The notes beneath the pieces are model-generated. The model saw only the letters and a list, made by a program, of their open reading frames with translations. It was not told the origin of the DNA and searched no databases. A program made the position numbers and the translations under genes. Shown piece after piece: positions 46,812 to 54,417 of a stretch of 64,000 bases of DNA; positions within the stretch are counted from its first letter, which is position 1, and every line of letters starts with the position of its first letter. This DNA is from Lachnospiraceae bacterium GAM79. Lineage in GTDB: Bacteria > Bacillota > Clostridia > Lachnospirales > Lachnospiraceae. The stretch is taken from the NCBI GenBank assembly GCA_020735665.1, contig CP085928.1, positions 2,650,501 through 2,714,500 on the forward strand. Direction: 5' to 3'.

Positions 46812-47111
46812 ATGTTAAAATTACGGATCAATCCGATTGTTGTTAAGGATTTGAAAGAAATTCGAGAGTATATTGCAGAAGATAATAAGGAGTATGCAGC
46901 ACGGACAGTACAGGAGATTTATAACAAATTTGAAAACCTTCAAATGTTTCCAGGAATAGGCGCAGAGCTTTCCAAAAGAGTTAGTTTTCAGACTGATTAT
47001 AAGTATGCTGTATGGGAAGATTATGTAATCATCTACAAGGTAGGAGATGAATATGTCGAAATATATCGTGTCGTTAATCGTTATCGTGATATTACAAAAA
47101 TATTTGAATGA
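46812..47111 (+). CDS. RelE/ParE-family toxin
   Basis: 99 residues. LRINPIVVKDLKEIREYIAEDN at the N-terminus, FPGIGAELSKRV in the middle and YAVWEDYVIIYKVGDEYVEIYRVVNRYRD at the C-terminus are the ParE/RelE core. Residues at the C-terminal strand (Arg-Val-Val-Asn-Arg-Tyr) occupy the position of the RelE catalytic patch, so it could cleave mRNA on the ribosome or, as ParE, poison gyrase; sequence alone does not decide. Starts 1 nt after the antitoxin. Confidence 0.9.
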   Translation: MLKLRINPIVVKDLKEIREYIAEDNKEYAARTVQEIYNKFENLQMFPGIGAELSKRVSFQTDYKYAVWEDYVIIYKVGDEYVEIYRVVNRYRDITKIFE

Positions 47112-47126
47112 TAGGAACATTGTATT

Positions 47127-47184
47127 GAAACAGCCATATATGAATGAGAGTTGATGGAAGCTCTTGTTTATGCATGGCTGTTTC
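47127..47184. terminator. bidirectional terminator between toxin and PqqD-like genes
   Basis: Outer arms GAAACAGCCAT (47127-47137) and ATGGCTGTTTC (47174-47184) with an inner AGAG/CTCT hairpin, between two convergent units. Confidence 0.65.
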
Positions 47185-47227
47185 TATGATTTATCAGGAA
47201 AAGTCAGGAAGACTACACACAATAATA

Positions 47228-47659
47228 CTAAAAATATATAAACCTTACTCTCTCCAGCGTTTCAAGAAAGGCGATAACACGTTTTAACATATCAGGAGCT
47301 TCTTCGGGGAACTGTTCTTCCATGATGGATACCAGATTGAATACCGTGTTGTCGCCATTTATATGGACCCATAAGGTACTGCCATATCGATCAAGCCTGA
47401 TATGGCTTTTCTTTGGTTTGTGAAAATATTTCTGAGCGATCTTGTGATAAAAACCGGTATGCGGCATTTCAATCACAATAATTCCATCGGGCGACTGTTC
47501 CCATGCATAGTTCAGGTTGATGCAGGGGATTTTGTCCATATAGTTTGCAGTATGGGTAAGAAAACCGGATTTTGATCTTTTTATAAAAAATTGCGAGAGG
47601 GTATCTTTACGATTATGGTTTTGTTTTGCAATGACATTTTGTATATTATATTTTTGCAT
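47228..47659 (-). CDS. PqqD-like peptide-chaperone domain protein
   Basis: 143 residues. The segment from NLNYAWEQSPDGIIVIEM through HIRLDRYGSTLWVHINGDNTVFNLVSIMEEQF to MLKRVIAFLETLERVRFI has the PqqD winged-helix pattern (Gly-Ser-X-Leu/Val-Trp, then a regularly spaced helix). PqqD domains bind the leader of peptides modified by radical-SAM enzymes. No radical-SAM gene or precursor peptide is nearby; the partner here is an OPT transporter 30 nt upstream in the same direction. A full peptide-modification system is therefore not claimed. The N-terminal 40 residues are basic and not conserved in the family. Confidence 0.7.
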   Translation of the reverse strand: MQKYNIQNVIAKQNHNRKDTLSQFFIKRSKSGFLTHTANYMDKIPCINLNYAWEQSPDGIIVIEMPHTGFYHKIAQKYFHKPKKSHIRLDRYGSTLWVHINGDNTVFNLVSIMEEQFPEEAPDMLKRVIAFLETLERVRFIYF

Positions 47660-47689
47660 GAGAAAATAAATCCTTTCCGGGTGAAGATA

Positions 47690-49588
47690 TTAAAGTGTGT
47701 TATTGGATGATTGTTTATCCTTCGTTTTATGGATCATGTAGATCATACTGAAAAGCAGGGCAAGGAAGAACAGGCAGCCGCCCCATTTTCCAAGATGGAA
47801 TCCCATAAGTCCCAGATTGATCCGATCACTTACGCCGAATACGGCAAGGACGGCAAGCAGGATTCCAACCAGCCCTTCACCTGCGATCATACCGGAGGAA
47901 AAAAGGATACCATTATTGCGGACGGTTTCGCGGGAAACTTCATCGGCAAATCGACGTTTCTCTATGAAAAGGCGGATCAGACCACCGATCATGATCGGAA
48001 CTGTCAGGTAAATCGGCAGATACAGTCCGATGGCAAATGGTAGAACCGGGATACCTAAGATCTCGACAACGACAGCAATGCAAATGCCGACAATAACAAG
48101 CCCCCATGGAAGATTTCCATTCATAACACCTTCAACGACCATTTTCATAAGGGTTGCCTGCGGAGCAGGAAGCTCGGTAGAACCATATCCCCATGCGGTA
48201 TTTAGCAGATAGAGAACACCACCGATTGCAAGACCGGAAGCGATCGATCCGATCAGTTCGCCGATCTGCTGCAGATATGGGGTTGCACCGACGATATACC
48301 CCGTTTTCAGATCCTGCGAGGTGTCTCCGGCCATGGCTGCAATTATGCAGATAACAGTACCGATGCAGATGGCAGATGTCATACCCCGGTATCCTGTTAT
48401 GCCGGCTTGCTTTAACAGGATCGTTGCAAATAACAGGGTTGCGATCGCCATACCGGACACGGGGTTATTCGACGAGCCGACGACACCGACCATTCTTGCA
48501 GATACGGTTGCAAAGAAAAATCCGAAAATAATGATCAGAATGGATGTGACCGGATTGATCGGAATATCAGGAAATGCACTCAGACCAAATGCTACGATCA
48601 GGATACCGCCGATCGCATAAGGAAGCGGAATGTCTTTAGATGTTCGCGAATTTCCATCTGTATGTCCGAAGCCTTTCAGGGCTTTGGCAAATGTGGATGC
48701 GATCAGCGGAAATGATTTTAGCAGGCTGAAGATGCCGCCGGCTGCCACCGCGCCTGCGCCGATATACCGCACATAATTTCCCCATAACTGATCGACTGAC
48801 AGTTCGCGGATCGGAACGGAAGCGGGGAACAGGATGTTGTCACCTCCAATAAGAACGAGCAAAGGCATGATAACAAACCATCCAAGCACAGCACCGCTTA
48901 ACAGATACGAAGCAACCTTTGCACCACAAATATAGCCGACACCGACCAGCGCAGGGAGGACATCCATACCGAAGCCAGATCCTTTATAAGAGGAAATCGT
49001 CCATGTGATCTCACTTGGAAACAAATGCAGACCATCAGCGATAAATTTATAGACAGCAGAGATGCCAAGCCCGGAAAATACCTGCATGGATTTGTGACCG
49101 CCGGTTTCTCCGGCGAGCAGTACTTCAGCGCAGGCAGTTCCTTCCGGAAATGGAAGTGTACCATGTTCTTCTACGATCAGAGCGGTACGAAGCGGGATCA
49201 TGAACAGAACACCGATCAGTCCGCCACAGATGGCGACAAATGCAATCATCAGAAAAGATGGAGGTTTTATATCGGGATTTTCATCTGCCCACATGAACAG
49301 GGCTGGCAGCGTAAAGATAGCTCCGGCGGCCAGAGATTCACCTGCAGAGCCGATCGTCTGCACCATATTATTTTCAAGAATTGAATCGCGGCGCATGATC
49401 ATGCGCACAATACCCATAGAAAGAACGGCAGCAGGGATGGAAGCGGAGACGGTCATACCGACTCGTAAGCCCAGATAAGCATTTGCACCGCCGAACACGA
49501 CCGCCAGGATAATGCCAAGAATCACAGAAGTAGGTGTAAGCTCCGGCATCACCTTATCTGCCGGAATATATGGTTTAAATTGTTTCAT
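47690..49588 (-). CDS. OPT-family oligopeptide transporter
   Basis: 632 residues from ATG 49588, which lies 8 nt after GAGGG; TTG 49594 is a less likely start. About 15 membrane helices. FGGANAYLGLRVGMTVSASIPAAVLS, TIGSAGESLAAGAIFTLPAL, FPEGTACAEVLLAG and VGSSNNPVSGMAIATLLFA are typical of the prokaryotic OPT branch (TIGR00733). Proton-coupled import of small peptides is expected; related members carry metal-chelate substrates. First gene of a two-gene unit with a PqqD-like protein. Confidence 0.92.
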   Translation of the reverse strand: MKQFKPYIPADKVMPELTPTSVILGIILAVVFGGANAYLGLRVGMTVSASIPAAVLSMGIVRMIMRRDSILENNMVQTIGSAGESLAAGAIFTLPALFMWADENPDIKPPSFLMIAFVAICGGLIGVLFMIPLRTALIVEEHGTLPFPEGTACAEVLLAGETGGHKSMQVFSGLGISAVYKFIADGLHLFPSEITWTISSYKGSGFGMDVLPALVGVGYICGAKVASYLLSGAVLGWFVIMPLLVLIGGDNILFPASVPIRELSVDQLWGNYVRYIGAGAVAAGGIFSLLKSFPLIASTFAKALKGFGHTDGNSRTSKDIPLPYAIGGILIVAFGLSAFPDIPINPVTSILIIIFGFFFATVSARMVGVVGSSNNPVSGMAIATLLFATILLKQAGITGYRGMTSAICIGTVICIIAAMAGDTSQDLKTGYIVGATPYLQQIGELIGSIASGLAIGGVLYLLNTAWGYGSTELPAPQATLMKMVVEGVMNGNLPWGLVIVGICIAVVVEILGIPVLPFAIGLYLPIYLTVPIMIGGLIRLFIEKRRFADEVSRETVRNNGILFSSGMIAGEGLVGILLAVLAVFGVSDRINLGLMGFHLGKWGGCLFFLALLFSMIYMIHKTKDKQSSNNTL

Positions 49589-49728
49589 ATACAACCCTCA
49601 AATCATAGTTTTATGCCACTAGTATGTACAGAGTCTGGCAGAAACATACACAGAAAATCTGAAAAAAGAGCTTCATCAGATATGTCAAGACATGGAAGCT
49701 GAAATAATAAAATAGAAGGAAACTACAT

Positions 49729-49934
49729 CTGTATCCAGCTCTATGGCTACTGGCAGGTGGTTTGAAACGCGTTCCACTTTCTATTCGGTTCGCACGCTGA
49801 TTTGTCAGCAGCCGCCCAAACTCGTCCTTACGGACTCAGACAAGGGCTTGGTGCTGACAGCTAGTGCAAACCTCATAACGAAAGTTCCACTAATGTTTCA
49901 ATTCACCTGCCACCAGCCATAGAGTTGGAAACAG
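49729..49934. repeat. long nested inverted repeat, possible structured RNA
   Basis: In the 458-nt gap between the OPT gene and the Rpn tail. The 5' arm (CTGTATCCAGCTCTATGGCT...) pairs with the 3' arm (...AGCCATAGAGTTGGAAACAG) over about 65 nt with mismatches. Inside lie GCAC/GTGC, GTCAGCA/TGCTGAC, GCCC/GGGC and GTCC/GGAC stems around loop TTAC. No coding potential, no T-tract next to the apex. Arms weakly extend outward to about 49720 and 49945. Confidence 0.7.
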
Positions 49935-49955
49935 GTAGGATGTGTTTAAAGAATA

Positions 49956-50018
49956 ACGCCTGCTGGTTGTACCTAAGGAATATCGTATATTCCATGGATA
50001 CAGCCAGCAGGCGTTTTT
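49956..50018. terminator. long hairpin terminator ahead of the Rpn-tail stop
   Basis: ACGCCTGCTGG-T-TGTA..GGAATAT and ATATTCC..TACA-G-CCAGCAGGCGT form a near-continuous stem. TTTTT follows on the plus strand and TTATTCTTT on the minus strand. It serves the minus-strand Rpn unit and could end transcription in both directions. Confidence 0.7.
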
Positions 50019-50046
50019 GCTTTATGTGTTATTGTTATAAAATAGT

Positions 50047-50286
50047 TTATTTATTGAGGGCGGCAAGCTGTGCTTTTAAAGCTGCAATCTCAGAAATCAT
50101 TGCGTTCTTCTCAGAAAGAACAGCCGCAATCTCGGCATCCTTCTCGGATATTAGGGAGTCCTTTTCAGAGAGAGCGGCATCTTTTTCGGATATCAGGGAG
50201 TCCTTTTCAGACAGAGCCGCTACCGCTTCATCTCGTTCCTTTTGTAGTTCATCGATCATATAGTGAACCGTATTCTCATCTAACAT
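50047..50286 (-). CDS. coiled-coil tail of the Rpn-type gene, cut off by an in-frame stop
   Basis: 79 codons from ATG, in the same frame as the nuclease gene immediately upstream. MLDENTVHYMIDELQKERDEA is the usual continuation of Rpn/PD-(D/E)XK proteins, followed by heptad repeats of the type SEKDSLI-SEKDAAL. Between the two parts lie only TAA and four codons (Glu-Ala-Leu-Arg). No Shine-Dalgarno is evident before the ATG. I read it as the 3' part of a single gene interrupted by a nonsense codon; independent translation or read-through is possible. Confidence 0.6.
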   Translation of the reverse strand: MLDENTVHYMIDELQKERDEAVAALSEKDSLISEKDAALSEKDSLISEKDAEIAAVLSEKNAMISEIAALKAQLAALNK

Positions 50287-50298
50287 TCGAAGTGCTTC

Positions 50299-51216
50299 TT
50301 AAAACATGGTGATCACCTCCTCCGGATCATACATATATTCAGACATATCCTTACAGATGGCTTCCATCCAAGGATAGTCAGATACCAGTGCAGAAAGGTC
50401 GTCAACCGACTGGGCAGTCAGTAATGACAGCCATGCATTAAGTTCATTGATATCTTTAGCATACTTACTTTCACGGAAAACGTCAAGGGCAACCACATAG
50501 AATTCCTGCAAAAGATTCAGTTTGATGCCGGTATCAAAAACAGTTTTCCCATGATGCAGATAAATGTCTGATACCTGTGTCTCTTTGCATTCATTAGGAC
50601 TGTTTTCAAACATTACGATCGTGTAAACCGTTTTCAGATCCTTGTAGGTAAAGGCGTTTCCTTTCAGGCTTTTCACTCTTGTATACTGACGCAGCATGAG
50701 ATCGGAGGAGTAGCAGGACATACGTTCACCCGGAAAAGCGTATGGAATTTTCTGGATCTCGACATTTGCGATCGAGCCATCTTCCAACTGGACAAGGATA
50801 TCCAGAAGCAGGAGCGAGGTGGACGGCAGCATGCTGTCTTCATTTGACAGGATACACTGAACCGTCACCCTTGTTCCGATGATACTGCTGATCAGACTGG
50901 ATAGCCGTTCCGGATAGATGTCCGGGTTGAACAGCTTCTTGAAAAATGGATCATAAGTTAAAGGCAGAGTTTTTTTACCCTCCATAAATCCCAGAAAACG
51001 GTTCTTCCATTCCTGTGTCATGTTCTGATAGGCAAAGTAGCTTCGCGGATGCTTCCGGAGCTCCGCAAGACATTCCTTTTCCGTGCGAGTAGGAAAGAGC
51101 TGGTGGATGTTTATTGGAGAACCATTGGTTGGTTGACTGGCATGGTTATGGTTGGTAATTTTTTCGTTTGATATCGGTTGATTGTTAAGGTGATGATTGT
51201 TGTTTTGGTTATACAT
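50299..51216 (-). CDS. Rpn-family (PD-(D/E)XK) nuclease/transposase-like protein, truncated by TAA
   Basis: 305 residues. The core LPLTYDPFFKKLFNPDIYPERL, then LLLDILVQLEDGSIANVEIQKI (Asp and Glu-X-Gln of the PD-(D/E)XK nuclease), then ERMSCYSSDLMLRQY and YKDLKTVYTIVMFEN are typical of the Rpn family, known to promote RecA-independent recombination in E. coli. A His/Asn-rich leader (1-45) precedes it. The frame ends in EEVITMF-TAA, and the typical tail resumes right after the stop in the same frame, so the full protein would be about 388 residues. Confidence 0.82.
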   Translation of the reverse strand: MYNQNNNHHLNNQPISNEKITNHNHASQPTNGSPINIHQLFPTRTEKECLAELRKHPRSYFAYQNMTQEWKNRFLGFMEGKKTLPLTYDPFFKKLFNPDIYPERLSSLISSIIGTRVTVQCILSNEDSMLPSTSLLLLDILVQLEDGSIANVEIQKIPYAFPGERMSCYSSDLMLRQYTRVKSLKGNAFTYKDLKTVYTIVMFENSPNECKETQVSDIYLHHGKTVFDTGIKLNLLQEFYVVALDVFRESKYAKDINELNAWLSLLTAQSVDDLSALVSDYPWMEAICKDMSEYMYDPEEVITMF

Positions 51217-51379
51217 AGATTTTATTCCTCATGATTTCCGGCGCCTGTTTTGTCGACAGGAACAGCATAGCAGAAAAAGAATGAGAAAAAACGTAAATGT
51301 AACAAATGGTATGTCTGGATGTAACTTTCGGTAATTTTTGCTGTTTATCCCCCCATAACCCAAGATTATATCAATGTTG

Positions 51380-51408
51380 TTGAGAGAAAAAAGGATCTAT
51401 GCTACAAT
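51380..51408 (+). promoter_or_regulatory. sigma-A promoter of the HAD phosphatase gene
   Basis: TTGAGA (51380-51385), 17 bp, TACAAT (51403-51408), 38 nt before the start codon. Confidence 0.65.
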
Positions 51409-51445
51409 GGTGGCGTGAATTTTGAACGGACAGAAAGGCAACACT

Positions 51446-52171
51446 ATGTATAAATACTATTTATTTGACCTGGACGGCACAATAAGCCAGTCCGAGCCGG
51501 GCATTCTCAACTGCATCCGCTATGCTCTGGATGCAGCCGGACTGCCGGAGCCATCGGAGAAAGTGTTAAAGACATTTATCGGACCATCGTTGTACGATTC
51601 CTTTACATCCAAATGTCATGTTGACCACGATCAGGCACTCTGGCTGGTGGACAAATACAGAGAACGCTATAACGTGATAGGCCTATATGAGACATCTATC
51701 TATGATGGAATCCCGGAGACACTCAAAGCCTTAAAAGAAAAAGGCGCGAAGATCGGAGTGGCGACCTCCAAACCGACAGAACCAACGAAGAAGATACTGG
51801 CGAAATTCGATCTGGCACAGTACTTTGATGTTGTGGTAGGAAGCAATCCGGATGGAACCGGCTCGGACAAGCAGGTGCTGATCGCAGAGTGCCTGAAGCG
51901 GTTGAAGGAAGCCGATGCGGAAGGTACGGATATGCCACAGGCAGACCGGGAAGAGGCAGTCATGATGGACGATTCCAAGCCAGAGGTTAAGACACAGATA
52001 CATGAAAAGGATGCCATCATGATCGGTGATCGGATGTTTGACATTGATGGCGGACATGCCTGTGGAATTGATACGGTCGGTGTTCTGTATGGATATGGAA
52101 ACCGTGAGGAATTTGAAAAAGCCGGCGCGGAATATATCATCAGCTGCCCGGAGGAACTCCTGACATTGTAA
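51446..52171 (+). CDS. HAD-superfamily phosphatase (phosphoglycolate phosphatase-like)
   Basis: 241 residues from ATG 51446 (AAAGG 7 nt upstream); a longer TTG-started frame is less likely. FDLDGTISQSEPG is HAD motif I, VATSKPTEPTKKIL motif II with the Lys region, and MIGDRMFDIDGG motif IV with the second Asp pair. A cap domain of the alpha-helical type separates I and II. An acidic insertion of about 35 residues (around 150-185) precedes motif IV and is unusual for the PGP/PpaX branch. Substrate unknown. Confidence 0.85.
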   Translation: MYKYYLFDLDGTISQSEPGILNCIRYALDAAGLPEPSEKVLKTFIGPSLYDSFTSKCHVDHDQALWLVDKYRERYNVIGLYETSIYDGIPETLKALKEKGAKIGVATSKPTEPTKKILAKFDLAQYFDVVVGSNPDGTGSDKQVLIAECLKRLKEADAEGTDMPQADREEAVMMDDSKPEVKTQIHEKDAIMIGDRMFDIDGGHACGIDTVGVLYGYGNREEFEKAGAEYIISCPEELLTL

Positions 52172-52292
52172 GAGAGATTAGACAGAAGCCCTTTTGGATA
52201 TTATAAGGAGACTTTTAATGGGTATTCATAAGGATATTAAGGGTATATAGAAGGCAAATGCAGGCACATACCATAAAAGAGGAGACGAAAAC

Positions 52293-53108
52293 GTGAGAAA
52301 ATTATTGACGCTTGAGGATATCCATGAGCGTGAGAAAACAATGGTGTTCATGTTCCATGATCTGTGTGAGAAGCATGGGCTGCGGTATTATCTGTGCGGC
52401 GGCACGCTGCTTGGAGCAGTCAGACATCAGGATTTTATTCCGTGGGATGATGATATCGACATTCTGATGCCAAGACCGGATTATGAGAGATTACAGGAAG
52501 TGATCAAAGAGCAGCCGTTTCTGCCGGATCATAAGTTCCTGTCGACGAGCCTTGGCAATCTGGATGAACCATATACGAAGCTTGCGGATACGAGGACCAG
52601 ACTGGACAAATATTATACAAAGGACAAATATGATATCTATCTGTGGATGGATATTTTCCCGATGGATGGACTGCCGGATGATGATGCAGAGATTGAACGG
52701 ATCTATAAAAAGGCACATTGGTATCGCCGCATCATCCAATATCTGAAGATGAAGACAGGGCGGGGCGGTAATCTGGTCAAGAAGATCGTGAAGCCGATCC
52801 TGAAACCATTTGCGCATTTGATATGGGGCAAGAAGCGGACAGTGAAGAAGCTGATCCGGTTATGTACACAATATGATTTTGAATCATGCAAATATGTTGG
52901 CGGCATTGCCTGTGGCTATGGTCCGCAGGAGAAGATGCCAAGGGAAGAATATGTAAAACCAATGAAAGTGACATTTGGCGGACGGGAGCTGATCGCACCG
53001 GGTTGTACCGATTACTATTTGACATCCCTTTACGGTGACTATATGAAGCTTCCGCCGGAAGAAGACCGGAAAGCTCACATTATCAAAATGTATCAGGTGG
53101 AAGAATAA
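52293..53108 (+). CDS. LicD-family phosphotransferase
   Basis: 271 residues, GTG start behind GAGGAGACGAAAAC. YYLCGGTLLGAVRHQDFIPWDDDIDI is the LicD nucleotidyltransferase-like signature with the acidic triad. KLADTRTRLDKYY and DIYLWMDIFPMDGLPDD follow. LicD proteins attach phosphocholine or related phospho-groups (also glycerol phosphate or ribitol phosphate in some lineages) to surface glycans. With the CDP-glycerol-type transferase two genes on, a phosphodiester-modified wall polymer is likely. A small RBS-preceded 10-codon frame (52218-52250) sits in its leader. Confidence 0.9.
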   Translation: MRKLLTLEDIHEREKTMVFMFHDLCEKHGLRYYLCGGTLLGAVRHQDFIPWDDDIDILMPRPDYERLQEVIKEQPFLPDHKFLSTSLGNLDEPYTKLADTRTRLDKYYTKDKYDIYLWMDIFPMDGLPDDDAEIERIYKKAHWYRRIIQYLKMKTGRGGNLVKKIVKPILKPFAHLIWGKKRTVKKLIRLCTQYDFESCKYVGGIACGYGPQEKMPREEYVKPMKVTFGGRELIAPGCTDYYLTSLYGDYMKLPPEEDRKAHIIKMYQVEE

Positions 53109-53212
53109 TAGATATTTGCACGGCGGGCATAGCAATATGCCGAAAGTGCTTTCCATGACAGGATAACAATTCGTACAGATATTTAGAAAAAATATTGCAG
53201 GAGGAAATAATA

Positions 53213-54301
53213 ATGAAAGATAAGATTTTAGAAGAAGATCTGTTGTATATTGCAAATGCAGGTGGAGATTATGAGAAATTATACGGCAAATCCATCTTGA
53301 TCACAGGAGCAACCGGACTGGTTGGTTCACAGATCGTAAAGGCACTGCTTAAGATGAACGAAGTAAAGAATGCTGATATCACGATCTATGCATTTGTCAG
53401 AAATGCAGAAAAGGCAGACAAGATCTATGATGAATTTGCAAAGGATAAGCTGGTGTATGTGATCGGTGATGTCGGAGATCCGGTTACCGATGAGACTGTA
53501 ACCCTGTCAAATGGCAGGAAGATCTCAGAAGTACAGATCAACTACATCATCCATGCAGCAAGCCCTACAGCATCCAAGTTCTTTGTGGACTATCCGGTGG
53601 AGACGATCATGACTGCGGTAAATGGTACAAAGAATATGTTAGACCTTGGTAAGGAGAAGCAGTCCGAGGGTGTTGTATATATATCATCGATGGAAGCATT
53701 TGGCGCACCGGATCCTGAAAAGCCATATGTAAAGGAAGATGATCTGGGATACATCGATATCCACAATCCAAGAAGCTGTTATCCGGAGGGCAAACGTCTC
53801 TGCGAATGTATGTGTTCTTCTTACGCAAGTGAGTATAAGCTGCCGGTTCGTATCGCAAGATTGTCACAGACATTTGGCGCAGGCATCAGCTATGAGGAGA
53901 ACCGTGTATTTGCACAGTTTGCAAAGGCTGCTATGAATAAGACAGATATCGTTCTGCACACAGCCGGAAAATCCGTTGGCAACTACTGCTATACCAGAGA
54001 TGCCGTAATGGGTATCTTACTCCTTCTTGTAAAAGGAAATGATGGTGAAGCCTATACCGTAGCACATCCGGAAGCACACATCACGATCGGAGATATGGCA
54101 AAGATGGTTGCAGAGAAACTGGCAAATAATGAGATCAAGGTCGTATTTGACATACCGGAAAGTGCCATGACATTTGGCTATGCACCGGATGTAAATATGC
54201 GATTGAATTCAGATAAACTTCAGGCACTTGGATGGAAGCCGGTGATCGGTCTTGAGGAAATGTATACCCGTATGATGAAGAGCATGGAGTATACAAGATA
54301 A
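53213..54301 (+). CDS. extended SDR, NAD-dependent epimerase/dehydratase
   Basis: 362 residues, start ATG 53213 behind AGGAGGAAATAATA. ILITGATGLVGSQIV is the cofactor loop, IIHAASPTASKFF the beta4 segment, YISSMEAFGAP the Ser region and YPEGKRLCECM the Tyr-X3-Lys. A YPEGKR motif is common in UDP-glucuronate decarboxylase/dTDP-glucose dehydratase relatives. It probably makes a nucleotide sugar or alditol precursor for the wall-polymer genes on either side. A 25-residue basic leader precedes the fold, a feature shared with SDRs fused to LicD loci. Confidence 0.82.
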   Translation: MKDKILEEDLLYIANAGGDYEKLYGKSILITGATGLVGSQIVKALLKMNEVKNADITIYAFVRNAEKADKIYDEFAKDKLVYVIGDVGDPVTDETVTLSNGRKISEVQINYIIHAASPTASKFFVDYPVETIMTAVNGTKNMLDLGKEKQSEGVVYISSMEAFGAPDPEKPYVKEDDLGYIDIHNPRSCYPEGKRLCECMCSSYASEYKLPVRIARLSQTFGAGISYEENRVFAQFAKAAMNKTDIVLHTAGKSVGNYCYTRDAVMGILLLLVKGNDGEAYTVAHPEAHITIGDMAKMVAEKLANNEIKVVFDIPESAMTFGYAPDVNMRLNSDKLQALGWKPVIGLEEMYTRMMKSMEYTR

Positions 54302-54323
54302 AGTTCGGAAAGAAATAAACAGA

Positions 54324-54367
54324 AACTGCTGCTGCAGGGGACGACCTGTTCTATGGTAGCAGCAGTT
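54324..54367 (+). terminator. hairpin after the SDR gene
   Basis: 10-bp perfect stem AACTGCTGCT / AGCAGCAGTT, followed by ATTTGCATT. The T-tract is poor, so partial termination or mRNA stabilisation is as likely. Confidence 0.45.
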
Positions 54368-54417
54368 ATTTGCATTACAGGAAAGTCTGGGATAAAGAAA
54401 ACAGGAGGAAGTGACAG

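Noticed and set aside
47228-49588. RiPP (PqqD-dependent) peptide-modification cluster
   Set aside because: Only a PqqD-like protein and a transporter are present; no radical-SAM enzyme and no precursor peptide gene could be found nearby.
52218-52250. 10-codon leader peptide (MGIHKDIKGI) ahead of licD with AAGGAG 7 nt upstream
   Set aside because: No codon bias for a single amino acid and no attenuator hairpin pair after it; the ribosome-binding match may be chance.
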